Source: an uncultured bacterium
GTDB taxonomy: Bacteria > Bacillota > Clostridia > Lachnospirales > Lachnospiraceae
Direction: 5' to 3'
DNA length: 64,000 nt
Assembly: GCA_947381965.1 (NCBI GenBank)
Contig: CANCXX010000003.1
Span: 1-64,000 of the forward strand
Shown: piece by piece, positions 41,971 to 49,538 of the stretch
Layout of the letters: each line of letters opens with the position of its first letter
Numbering within the stretch: position 1 is the stretch's first letter
The notes under the pieces: model-generated
Told to the model about the DNA's origin: nothing
The model's input: the letters and a program-made list of their open reading frames with translations, nothing else
Database searches by the model: none
Program-made: the position numbers and the translations under genes

Positions 41971-42006
41971 TTACGATTTTCCGTTACCTGTATGGATTAT
42001 TTCATA

Positions 42007-42033
42007 GAAAAAGCATAGCTACCAGCTATGCTT
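42007..42033 (-). terminator. Intrinsic terminator after the structured RNA
   Basis: Minus strand AAGCATAGCT, GGT, AGCTATGCTT, then TTTC. A strong, compact terminator that would end the RNA starting near 42249. Confidence 0.85.
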
Positions 42034-42108
42034 CCAATCCATCCTTAAGAACTTCCTGCCAGAGATTTCTCCACTGGAAATCTCCAAAACAGAATATATT
42101 TGAAGTAT

Positions 42109-42224
42109 ATGTTAAGCATTTATCAAGGCAGATAAAAGGGCATAGCAATAGTGTGTAAATCTATATGTCTATCCCTTACAACTGTTCAGTTGTATAATTT
42201 CTCCATTCCTACCACGCTTAACAT
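42109..42224 (-). ncRNA. Unclassified structured RNA
   Basis: A 9-base closing stem (ATGTTAAGC at 42224-42216 with GCTTAACAT at 42117-42109) encloses CAACTG/CAGTTG and GGGATAG/CTATGCCC stems, giving a multi-branched fold of 116 bases. It has its own consensus promoter and an intrinsic terminator about 75 bases beyond. A second stem GAGATTTC/GAAATCTC lies between. It also contains a ribosome site and a 12-codon frame (MLSVVGMEKLYN), so a leader peptide is possible. I do not recognise a known riboswitch; a 6S-like RNA is conceivable. Confidence 0.5.
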
Positions 42225-42255
42225 AAAATTCCTCTCTTTCTTTAATAATATAATC

Positions 42256-42284
42256 AATTTAATCCAATATATGAATTTTGTCAA
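42256..42284 (-). promoter_or_regulatory. Promoter of the structured RNA
   Basis: Minus strand TTGACA (42284-42279), 17 bases, TAAATT (42261-42256). Confidence 0.7.
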
Positions 42285-42338
42285 GATTTTTTGTTTCTGC
42301 TTTGGCCCTGTTAAATTGTAAAAATTCTGTTTACATTT

Positions 42339-43308
42339 CTATAATTTTCTTGCTTTAATGATAAACGACGGATTAATCATGCGCGCCCTGTCCGCAGAAT
42401 AAACTTTTCCTTCCTGGAACACAGACGCTTCCTTGTTATCATAGGAAGATTCTTCCACAACTCTCTCAATCAAAAATCCATGATCCGCCAGACAATTCAG
42501 ATAGGTAGATAATTTCCAGTTATGCTGCTGAAATACCTCATCATGATTGCAAAACAGAATGTCTTCCTCTGCCACGTAAGAGCGTGTGAGAACATACTTT
42601 CCCCTTTTCTGATGTAATACATTGCATAAGCGGATTATCCCATGCAAAAACTACTCTTCCGCCGGGCTTTAGATATTCCGATACCAAAATGATTGTTTTA
42701 TCCAGATCCATCGTCCACCCTATCCCATAAATAGAAAATACAAAATCAAAATAATTATGTGGCAGTCCCGGATCATATTCCATCGGAGATACAAACAGAT
42801 GGTCCTTCACTCCGTTTTCTTCCAATGTACCTTTGGCACGCCTGATCTGCTCTGACGAAATATCCAATCCCCAGCATTCTCTTGCCCCTTTCCGGTTCAG
42901 CCAAACAAGGGATTCCCCGCGTCCGCAGGCCAGTTCCAACAAATTCTTTCCCCTTACATCCCCAAAAAGACAGAGTGTATCCTCTGTAGGTGTGAAAAAA
43001 CCATAATTCGGAAGCGCGGTGGTTTTTAAATCCTCCTCCGCAATTCCCGCCCACCAATTCGAGTTGTGTTCCAATATCTGCGCCGCTCCTTCCTCCTGCA
43101 GTATGTCCGTTCCATGTACTGCAAACAGGCTGTCTGTCGTGACCCCGAAATAATCAGCCAGTCCGGGCAGCAGCGCAAGATCTGGATTGGCTTTTCCGCG
43201 TTCCCATTTCGCAATGGCCTGCCGCGATACATGCAGCCGCTCCGCAAGCTGCTCCTGCGACAGGTTTTCTTTTTTTCGGTATTCCCGCAGGCTTTCTCCC
43301 AACATCAT
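42339..43308 (-). pseudogene. XRE domain - SAM methyltransferase fusion, frameshifted
   Basis: The N-terminus (ATG 43308 after GGAGGAG) is an XRE helix-turn-helix, RKKENLSQEQLAERLHVSRQ. It is followed by a class I methyltransferase with LLELACGRGESLVWL, WGLDISSEQI and GGRVVFAWDNP. Near 42605, at the run AAAAGGGGAAAG, the frame changes by one base; the rest (KYVLTRSYVAEEDILF to INPSFIIKARKL) continues in the other frame to 42339. A single indel in a homopolymer explains it, so this is either a recent pseudogene or a read error. The region upstream is a recombinase relic. Confidence 0.8.
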
Positions 43309-43469
43309 GCGTGCTCCTCCGCTCCCGCTTTTCCGAACGGCCTGCCCGCGTCTGCCCCTTTGGGGGGCAGGGAAAAGCGAGGCAGGCTGTTTTGGCCTTT
43401 GGCCCTGCCCGCCTGTATGAAGGGCAGGCAAACCGGCAGGCCGTCTTCTTCATTTATCATACAGGATTT

Positions 43470-43785
43470 CCCGCCGCCGCGCAAGAAAGCTTTGTTCCCG
43501 TGTGCCGCCTCTTTTTCATGCACAAGGATTTTCTCAATCAGGGTATTCAAAAGCTCGGCGGTCAGCTCCGTATGGTTGACATACTGCTTCATCAGCCCTA
43601 TACCCACTTTTCAGCGTCAACGGCGGTCTGCGCAGCGGCTTCCATTGCTTTGTGAAGCTGCTGGATTTTCTCGTCCAGCTCCTTTTGTTCGCCCTGATAC
43701 TTTTCAGACAGCATATTGAAGTTGTACTCTGTAATGCGTCCGGCAGACCAGTCCTCGTACAGTTCAAGAAAGATGCGTTGCAGAG
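43470..43785 (-). pseudogene. C-terminal fragment of a large serine recombinase
   Basis: Minus-strand reading gives LELYEDWSAGRITEYNFNML, SEKYQGEQKELDEKIQQLHK and, after a frame break, GLMKQYVNHTELTAELLNTL plus IEKILVHE. This is the coiled-coil C-terminus of Tn4451/Tn5397-type recombinases. At 43605 GTGGGTATAGGGC appears where TGGATAGGGC is expected, a two-base insertion. The catalytic N-terminal domain is absent. Confidence 0.75.
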
Positions 43786-43885
43786 AAAAAGGGCTGTAAA
43801 AGGAAAGACAGCCAGCCCGAAAGAATTTACAGACTGGCTGTATCAGCAGAGCAATGTTATTGAAAACCTAACAAAATATAGTTGA
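43786..43885 (+). pseudogene. C-terminal remnant of an unknown mobile-element protein
   Basis: The plus strand encodes KGKTASPKEFTDWLYQQSNV and ends NLTKYS at a TGA near 43885, with no start or upstream part. It looks like the tail of a plasmid or conjugative-element protein, opposite in direction to the recombinase fragment. Confidence 0.35.
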
Positions 43886-43928
43886 CATCATAAGTGGAAA
43901 AAAGAAGTAGATAGTTTACAAGATCAAA

Positions 43929-44852
43929 TCAGGTGTACCTGATTGGTCTTGTAAATCCAATTCGTTGCAAAATTTGAGGTATGTTACGCTCCATACTTTC
44001 TCTCATTTTATGAAATTCTGGTGTACAAAACTTGACTGGAACCTCGGTAAGTGATAGAGCATCACTCCATTGTGTATCATCCCAAATGGATTTCATTGGA
44101 TATACAGAAAACTGATATAGTTCCACTTCGGAAGTTATTGTTACCATAATCGGGGTGTGACCATGTGATTTAGTATAAGAGAGGTAATTTATATAAATCG
44201 TCCAGTCTTCGTTCTGCTTCAAAATAAATAAATAAAAAACTAAATCTATTTGTTCTGGCGTACAAAGTACAATATCTTCGTGTACCCATGGTGCATATAA
44301 AATTCCTGCGTATTGTGGTTTCCCCCATTTCGCAGCTTTTGAGAAACATTTGCATTCAATTTGTTTCATCCTCTGCTCAAATTTATCTGGTTCCAACAAT
44401 TCATACTCTTGATGAGGACAATCAAAACCTTTCCACTTACGATAAGGTAAAGTTGCATCAATGAGTGTCCAGCGGTCATCCAAAAAAGCTGCTGCGCAAA
44501 TATGGTCTTGTTCATCTCCATAGCAATCTCGTCTCAAATATGCATATTTAGCTGGAATTTCTAGCGAAAGTAATATAGATACAATCAAATTAGCGTAATC
44601 TCCACACGTCCCACTTTTCATATGTAGTAAATCCAAATCGCTACGCTGTAATGGCATAAAAGGATTATTTAGTCTACTATATTCAATATTTTCGTCAAAC
44701 CATCGAAACAGATTGTTGAAAAAATCTCCTATTGTTGCAGTATCCTTTTTTATCTGCAAAATAAAACTATTAATTTCATCCGAATTAGGATGTACATAGT
44801 GTTTTTTGTTTATATCCCAATTATAGTTCCCTTGCATACAGTCTGACCTCAT
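43929..44852 (-). CDS. Transglutaminase-like superfamily protein
   Basis: A 307-residue soluble protein. The papain-like core shows the catalytic Cys in SGTCGDYANL (about residue 82), His in DEQDHICAAAFLD and Asp in WTLIDATLP, in the usual order. The C-terminal 120 residues (YLFILKQNEDWTIYINYLSY) are of unknown fold. No signal peptide, so it acts inside the cell, possibly as a protease or cross-linking enzyme. ATG immediately follows the stop of the broken acetyltransferase gene. AT-rich compared with its surroundings, which suggests transfer. Confidence 0.75.
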   Translation of the reverse strand: MRSDCMQGNYNWDINKKHYVHPNSDEINSFILQIKKDTATIGDFFNNLFRWFDENIEYSRLNNPFMPLQRSDLDLLHMKSGTCGDYANLIVSILLSLEIPAKYAYLRRDCYGDEQDHICAAAFLDDRWTLIDATLPYRKWKGFDCPHQEYELLEPDKFEQRMKQIECKCFSKAAKWGKPQYAGILYAPWVHEDIVLCTPEQIDLVFYLFILKQNEDWTIYINYLSYTKSHGHTPIMVTITSEVELYQFSVYPMKSIWDDTQWSDALSLTEVPVKFCTPEFHKMRESMERNIPQILQRIGFTRPIRYT

Positions 44853-45348
44853 CTATTCTATAACAGTATTCAAAAACCAATCTGCTTTAGAAGGACGCGC
44901 ATAGCAGCGCAACCAATTCTGTTCCTTGATATTATAAAATCCTTGTGCCAAATACCAGTGATTGGCCGCTTCATCTTCCTGTGTCCATACTTCACAATAT
45001 CTGATTCCTTTAATTATAAGCCGCTCTTTAACTTCATCCCATAGAAAAGCAGCCAATATGACTTCTACGATATTCCGGGAGCACTGCCAAATGCCAAATT
45101 ACAGCTCCACTTTGTTTACCTGCTACACACAAACTCCCGGCTTCCTTTTCTATTTCAACATCAATCAATCCAATAATTTTTCCATCTTCTTCAGCTACAA
45201 GGCAAATTGAATCGTTCTCATAAATTTCCCGGTGGGTTAAAACATCATTGTAATATGAACAATCCAAAAATGAAAGAACTCGACATCTCAACCATTCCAG
45301 TTCATCGCTCTTTGTATATTCTCTGATTACCATTAAATTATCCTCCAA
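44853..45348 (-). pseudogene. GNAT acetyltransferase, frameshifted
   Basis: The first part (MVIREYTKSDELEWLRCRVL to VIWHLAVLPEYRRSHIG, 45348-45034) and the second part (AAFLWDEVKERLIIKGIRY, CEVWTQEDEAANHWYLAQGF, 45056-44853) together form one GNAT fold. The frame shifts by one base just after the acetyl-CoA loop YRRSHIG. The second part has no ribosome binding site of its own, so the gene is probably inactive. Confidence 0.8.
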
Positions 45349-45478
45349 AACTTTAATAGTATGCCTCTATTATATCCTTGTACTCTACAGTTGTCATTTG
45401 TTTTTTAAAAGCATACCTTTACTGTAAATATTTCAAGTATTGTATAAGCGTGGGACCGTTATATCTGGTGCGGTATCT

Positions 45479-45616
45479 TTAACTACGGGAAACTCCATTC
45501 TCCCATTTGCTGACCGCCTGAACCGTAACTCCCATCGCTTGCGCTAAATCCTCCTGACTGACACGCCGCCTGCAGCGCATCAAATGAATATTTCTTCCAA
45601 TCTGCAATTCCATCAT
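45479..45616 (-). pseudogene. Truncated XRE helix-turn-helix protein
   Basis: 45 residues starting MMELQIGRNIHLMRCRRRVS after GGAGG and containing EDLAQAMGVTVQAVSKWENGVS. The frame stops right after this (RS then TAA), where intact family members continue with a PDISLLP-type segment. Only the DNA-binding half remains; it might still bind DNA. Confidence 0.65.
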
Positions 45617-45749
45617 TTTCCTCCGTTTCCTACGATTTTGTGATCTGCTTTTTCTGCGTCTTTATAAATCTCCTATATCGTATCGTAAGTGCAGGTCGAA
45701 CACAAGCGAACGTTTTTTTAGAATGTTCAACCATTGGTTAAATGGATAT

Positions 45750-45817
45750 TTTCAACATCTGCACGCGGGAAACCGCGTCCCCACATTTGCCGGGAAGCAT
45801 TTTTCAAACACGCTCTA
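45750..45817. repeat. TAGAGC palindromic repeat, right-half copy
   Basis: TTTCAACATCTGCACGCGGG, GCGTCCCCACATTTGCCGGG and GCATTTTTCAAACACGCTCTA match the right half of the family. It ends exactly where the CTAG-ended MITE begins. The 45617-45749 stretch holds no feature I can support. Confidence 0.7.
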
Positions 45818-45980
45818 GTGCTTTATCCGGCCAGTAATCGCACTGCCAGTGCCGAATATTTTGTCATTCTGCAAGGCGGAGGAAGGAGGCGATGCGGTGG
45901 CATCGTTGACTGACGACAACGCAGAGGATGGCAAAATAGGCGGTACTGAAAGTGCGATTACTGACCGGATGGAGCACTAG
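45815..45980. mobile_element. CTAG-ended MITE, 166 bases
   Basis: Terminal inverted repeats of about 57 bases with several mismatches: CTAGTGCTTTATCCGGCCAG and TAATCGCACTGCC on the left against CTAGTGCTCCATCCGGTCAG and TAATCGCACTTTC read inward on the right. The centre has CAAGGCGGAGGAAGGAGGCG. It interrupts a transposase reading frame, which runs on into the element. Confidence 0.8.
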
Positions 45981-46163
45981 CGCCACAAAACAGATAATAA
46001 AGTGCGCCCGGATGTGTTCCCGTTTGTTCAGGTAGATCGGCATTGCATCGAAATCGCTTTTCATGATCCAGAAAGACGCCTCAATACGCCACAGCCCATG
46101 GTATACTTCCCGTATCTTTGCGGCATCATAATCCTGTTCATTGTTACCGTATAAGCCATCCAT
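45981..46163 (-). pseudogene. C-terminal fragment of an IS4/IS1634-type DDE transposase
   Basis: Encodes REVYHGLWRIEASFWIMKSD and IYLNKREHIRAHFIICFVAL, the region around the catalytic Glu in IS1634-like transposases (pattern Y...R.IE..F...K). The 5' two thirds are missing (the fragment abuts the parE 3' end) and the 3' end is cut by the CTAG-ended MITE. Confidence 0.75.
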
Positions 46164-46461
46164 AATCCTGCCTACAATCCACTACATAATCTGCATAAAC
46201 AATATCATCCACGATTTGGAAGATTATCATATACCGTTTTTCAAACAGGATAAACCGATAAGCGTTTCTGGGAATATATTCCCCTGTGAGCCACGGACAT
46301 TTCTTCGGCATGATTTCCAGTGAATTTGCGGTTTTTTCAAATTCTACAGTCAGCCGTTCCGCAGCTTCGGGGCTGACCTGCGCCAAAAATGCAGCATGGG
46401 AAACAAGCATCTGCGTTGCACGCGCTGACACAATAACATGGTATCTATTCTGCTGTTCCAT
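46144..46461 (-). CDS. ParE/RelE-family toxin
   Basis: 105 residues starting MEQQNRYHVIVSARATQMLV, with FEKTANSLEIMPKKCPWLTG and the C-terminal strands FILFEKRYMIIFQIVDDIVYADYVVDCRQDY, of which YMIIFQIVDD is the family core. ATG at 46461 follows GGAGG and overlaps the antitoxin gene by 17 bases. The target (gyrase for ParE, ribosome for RelE) cannot be told from this sequence. Overlaps the transposase fragment by 20 bases at its 3' end. Confidence 0.88.
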   Translation of the reverse strand: MEQQNRYHVIVSARATQMLVSHAAFLAQVSPEAAERLTVEFEKTANSLEIMPKKCPWLTGEYIPRNAYRFILFEKRYMIIFQIVDDIVYADYVVDCRQDYGWLIR

Positions 46462-46732
46462 GACCTGCCGCCTCCTTGATTGCATTACGCATCATTGCAG
46501 CTGCTTCATCAACGGAATAGCCTTTGCTGCCACGCATCCTGTCCTCCTGGACGGCTAAAAGTTCCTCACGGAGCTTAAGCATTTTTTCTCTGCGGTTATA
46601 AGTCCCAATATCCATAACCACCAAATCCCCCTCGCCGTTCTTGGTAAGGAAAACTGGCTCTTCGGTTTTTCTGCACTGCTCAGCAATCTCATTGTAATTC
46701 TGCCTGATTGCCGCTGACGGGCGAATATTCAT
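46445..46732 (-). CDS. Phd/YefM-family antitoxin
   Basis: 95 residues. The N-terminal DNA-binding part NIRPSAAIRQNYNEIAEQCR and EPVFLTKNGEGDLVVMDIGTYN is diagnostic of Phd/YefM. The C-terminal helix (GYSVDEAAAMMRNAIKEA) should wrap the toxin. It precedes and overlaps the toxin gene, the usual order. The complex probably represses its own promoter. Confidence 0.9.
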   Translation of the reverse strand: MNIRPSAAIRQNYNEIAEQCRKTEEPVFLTKNGEGDLVVMDIGTYNRREKMLKLREELLAVQEDRMRGSKGYSVDEAAAMMRNAIKEAAGHGTAE

Positions 46733-46749
46733 ACCGGCACCTCCTCAAA

Positions 46750-47034
46750 TCAATAATAGCAACATTCTACCCATATTATATCCATTTCATGCAATGAGGT
46801 CAACAGGATACAAAATTTTACGAGCCCATCATTTTCCTTACCACACGGTCTGCCATCTTGACCGCACCGACAAGGACGAGCATATAATACCCGGCGTTGG
46901 TGTAATCTGATTTCCAATCCTGGAAAAACCAGTGCGGGGGATTGCGGCGGCTGTATGGCTTCCAGCGGTATCATATCGGCAAGGGCGGCTATGGCTCTCA
47001 ACCATTTTTCTTCAGTATCATTGAATGTAAACAT
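46750..47034 (-). pseudogene. Remnant of unknown gene
   Basis: A minus-strand frame of 94 codons with MFTFNDTEEKWLRAIAALAD and PALVFPGLEIRLHQRRV, the latter faintly like the start of an OmpR-type winged helix. The remainder (Cys/Gly-rich, then hydrophobic) does not look like a folded domain, and another frame seems equally plausible after 46900. Probably a degraded mobile-element gene. Confidence 0.3.
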
Positions 47035-47080
47035 GTTTATTTTCTGACAAATCTTACCTCCTTATTATGTTGTGCTTAGA

Positions 47081-47295
47081 TAGGTAATTGCGAAACTCGT
47101 AAACTTGGTGAATATTCTGACAATCTATTCTGCGAAAAGCCTTATGCACCATGGAATCAAGACCATAGAAGGCAGGAGGGACGCTCCCCGACTGTCTTCT
47201 GTCCTGCTGGGCTTGATGGAATGCCCGGTGCAACAGGATTTGAGTGGAATGTATTGTCAGAATATTTTCACAACTTCAAGTTTCGCAATTACCTA
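47081..47295 (+). mobile_element. MITE (TAGGTAATTG family), complete copy with 13-base target duplication
   Basis: 215 bases. The left end TAGGTAATTGCGAAACTCGT and the right end CAAGTTTCGCAATTACCTA are inverted repeats that extend inward to TGAATATTCTGACAAT and ATTGTCAGAATATT, about 45 bases in all. It is flanked by the exact 13-base direct repeat TGTTGTGCTTAGA (47068-47080 and 47296-47308). No coding capacity. A second, shortened copy is at 29241-29405. Confidence 0.92.
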
Positions 47296-47400
47296 TGTTG
47301 TGCTTAGAAGATAAAACTTTTCTTCTATGCGGTATATGTGTTCTCTGTATGCTTCTGCATAATTGATAAAGATTCCCTCTTTTCTCACATAGGGCAGTGC

Positions 47401-47745
47401 ATGGCAAAACCGCATATCTGTTACAGTCCGCCCATGTGGATAAGGGAGAGCCGGGTACATAAGGATATGGATTGTATCTTGGAAGATTTACGAAAAGCAC
47501 ATGTTGGACGAAGTGACGGAGCACCTAAATCCACTGTTGCGGAAGAAATGAAACGGGATTTAGAGGAAGTGGTTAATTTTGAGGACAGCCATACAGGACA
47601 GCTTTTGTTAGTATTTTGCAAGCAGACCAAGCTACGCTATAACAAATTGTCGAAAGAAGAAAAACAATGGCTGATACGCATTATGCAGAAATCCGAGCTG
47701 GTAAAGAGTGCTATTTCTAAGCGTGGGAAAGGAAAAAATAGATAA
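47401..47745 (+). CDS. Unknown small protein
   Basis: 114 residues from ATG 47401 (AGGG upstream); the frame is open from 47338 and ATG 47434 is another option. Charged, helical; segments are GAPKSTVAEEMKRDLEEVVN and KEEKQWLIRIMQKSELVKS, with a basic end KRGKGKNR. It may be the remainder of a longer gene cut by the MITE. No family recognised. Confidence 0.4.
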   Translation: MAKPHICYSPPMWIRESRVHKDMDCILEDLRKAHVGRSDGAPKSTVAEEMKRDLEEVVNFEDSHTGQLLLVFCKQTKLRYNKLSKEEKQWLIRIMQKSELVKSAISKRGKGKNR

Positions 47746-47989
47746 TCGAAAATTCTTTCCGGATTGATATAAACAAGTGCTATTGCTATAATGAATGGCA
47801 AGACAATCATTTCAAATAGGGGAAGGCATTATAAAATATGAAAAATTTGCAAATTCTATAAAAACATAAATGACAAAGCAGGTTCTACAACCAAAAGTGC
47901 CGTGAATTAGCTGATGACGTTACGAAATTGGGCGATAGGATACTACATTGTAAAATATGAATTTGTTGTATCCTTAAATTGGTGCAACG

Positions 47990-48367
47990 ATGTCGCACCA
48001 ATTTGAAACAAAGACGGAAGTTTTGGTAAGCAATCTCTCTTTTTCTCATATAAGAGAAATTATGGTTATTGAAGATGCTTTTAAAAATTTTTTTTACAAA
48101 ACAGAATACATGAAATGTAATTGGAGCGTAAAAGAGCTCCGCAGACAAATTAAAACGAATCTGTTTGTAAAAGCCGGAGTCAGCAAAAAGCCTGAGTTAT
48201 TATTGACGAAGTCAGTAGATAATGCTAATTCAAATCCATTAACCATCAAAGACCCGTTTACCTTCGAATTTCTTGGATTGGATGCCAAAGAAGCTGTAAG
48301 CGAATCTGATTTAGAACAGGCATTAATAGACCATTTGCAGGATAGAAATTGTAAGAATTTATGTTGA
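47990..48367 (+). pseudogene. YhcG/DUF1016-type nuclease, internal fragment
   Basis: Encodes LSFSHIREIMVIEDAFKNFF, KCNWSVKELRRQIKT and KDPFTFEFLGLDAKEAVSES followed by DLEQALIDHL, the junction between the N-terminal DUF1016 domain and the PDDEXK nuclease domain of YhcG. It ends after HLQDRNCKNLC, before the catalytic domain, and the start is missing. The 47746-47989 stretch before it is AT-rich and holds only further decayed sequence. Confidence 0.75.
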
Positions 48368-48436
48368 AAGAATTGGAAGAAATGGGAATGTAACAGCAAA
48401 AAAACTCGTGAAGCTTTGGATTTATGAGGGGATACA

Positions 48437-48847
48437 ATGGAGAAGATCTTTTCTAAATGTGGTATGCGATGTGATTTATGTTTAATATACCGTCCTAATG
48501 TAGAAAAAGAAGATAGGCGTATTGAAATTTGTAATGTATGGAAAAAAATATGGAAAGGCTTTGAACCAGACCCCAACACAACTATATGTGATGGGTGTTG
48601 CTGTGAAAAAGAAGGTGCAGCATTATTTAGCCCTTTGTGCGAAGCACGAAAATGTGTAATGGAAAAAGGACTGGTGCATTGCGGATATTGTAAACAATAT
48701 CCGTGTACTATCTTCCCAGCAGAGCCAACAATAGAAGAAACTATTCAAAAGATAGAGATTGAAAAGCAATGGACGTGGGAAGACGAAAAACTGATGGAAG
48801 CATATTCTTGTAAAAAGAATATGGATGAATTTAAAAGAAACAGATAA
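48437..48847 (+). CDS. DUF3795 cysteine-rich protein
   Basis: 136 residues with at least twelve cysteines. Starts MEKIFSKCGMRCDLCLIYRP, then ICDGCCCEKEGA, LCEARKCVMEKGLVHCGYC and YPCTIFPAEP, as in DUF3795. The cysteine pairs suggest metal or cluster binding; function is unknown. GAGGGG lies before the ATG. It may form an operon with the following VOC gene, 23 bases away. Confidence 0.8.
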   Translation: MEKIFSKCGMRCDLCLIYRPNVEKEDRRIEICNVWKKIWKGFEPDPNTTICDGCCCEKEGAALFSPLCEARKCVMEKGLVHCGYCKQYPCTIFPAEPTIEETIQKIEIEKQWTWEDEKLMEAYSCKKNMDEFKRNR

Positions 48848-48870
48848 ATGGAGCTTGATGAGGTAAACAC

Positions 48871-49218
48871 ATGAGAATTGGTGAAGTAAGCTTAAATACA
48901 AATGATGTAATAACACTTGCAAATTTTTATAAGAAATTGTTAGGAATAGATAACGGTAGTAACGATGAAGTACATCAAACTCTAATAGGTGAAGAAACAC
49001 TACTTACGATATATAATGACGGGACAAACAAAAATAATAACAATCAAAATATCAGTCTATCATTTACAGTGGAAGATATTGAGACTGAATATAAAAAACT
49101 AATTGCAATGGGAGTTGAGATTATTGAAAAACCCACGCTACGTCTGTGGGGAGCTGTTAATATGAGCTTTTATGACCCTGATAAAAATGTCATTTATTTT
49201 AGAAGTTTTCCTAACTAA
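48871..49218 (+). CDS. VOC-superfamily (glyoxalase-fold) protein
   Basis: 115 residues starting MRIGEVSLNTNDVITLANFY, with FYKKLLGIDNG, ISLSFTVEDIETEYKKLIAM and a C-terminal FYDPDKNVIYF that carries the usual last metal ligand (Glu or here Tyr/Phe region). The first His/Glu ligand of glyoxalases is replaced by Gly-Glu in RIGEV. It may be a binding protein or a resistance-type VOC member. GAGG lies before the ATG. Confidence 0.8.
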   Translation: MRIGEVSLNTNDVITLANFYKKLLGIDNGSNDEVHQTLIGEETLLTIYNDGTNKNNNNQNISLSFTVEDIETEYKKLIAMGVEIIEKPTLRLWGAVNMSFYDPDKNVIYFRSFPN

Positions 49219-49308
49219 TATGAATGGATTTGGAGGTGTAACAAGGTAAGATTTGAAATAAACATACAAACTTCTCCATCAAACATCAAATACGACCTTT
49301 AAGAAGCT

Positions 49309-49520
49309 GTGATTCCAGAGATACTTGATAAAAATCCTGCAATACTTATTAACCACCAGCATAATTGAGAACATCATTTAGGTAAGAGTGAAGTATGTGG
49401 ATTGGCAGGAAATCCATTACAAGCGTTTGGACTGGCTTTGGTTAAAAGAGGGTATGTTGTATTAGCTCCTGATTCAATATGCTTTGAAGATAGGCGCAAA
49501 GACCCTACGGTATTTCCACA
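49309..49520 (+). pseudogene. Dienelactone hydrolase-like fragment
   Basis: The reading VIPEILDKNPAILINHQHN, a TGA stop, then GKSEVCGLAGNPLQAFGLAL and KRGYVVLAPDSICFEDRRKD belongs to the N-terminal part of an alpha/beta hydrolase (oxyanion HQHN region). The catalytic triad part is missing because the sequence ends at the convergent gene. Confidence 0.7.
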
Positions 49521-49538
49521 CTGCAAAGTTCCCATATT

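Noticed and set aside
45680-45715. LexA-type SOS box (GAAC near GTTC)
   Set aside because: Spacing between GAAC and GTT-type halves does not fit the Firmicutes consensus, and no gene starts next to it.
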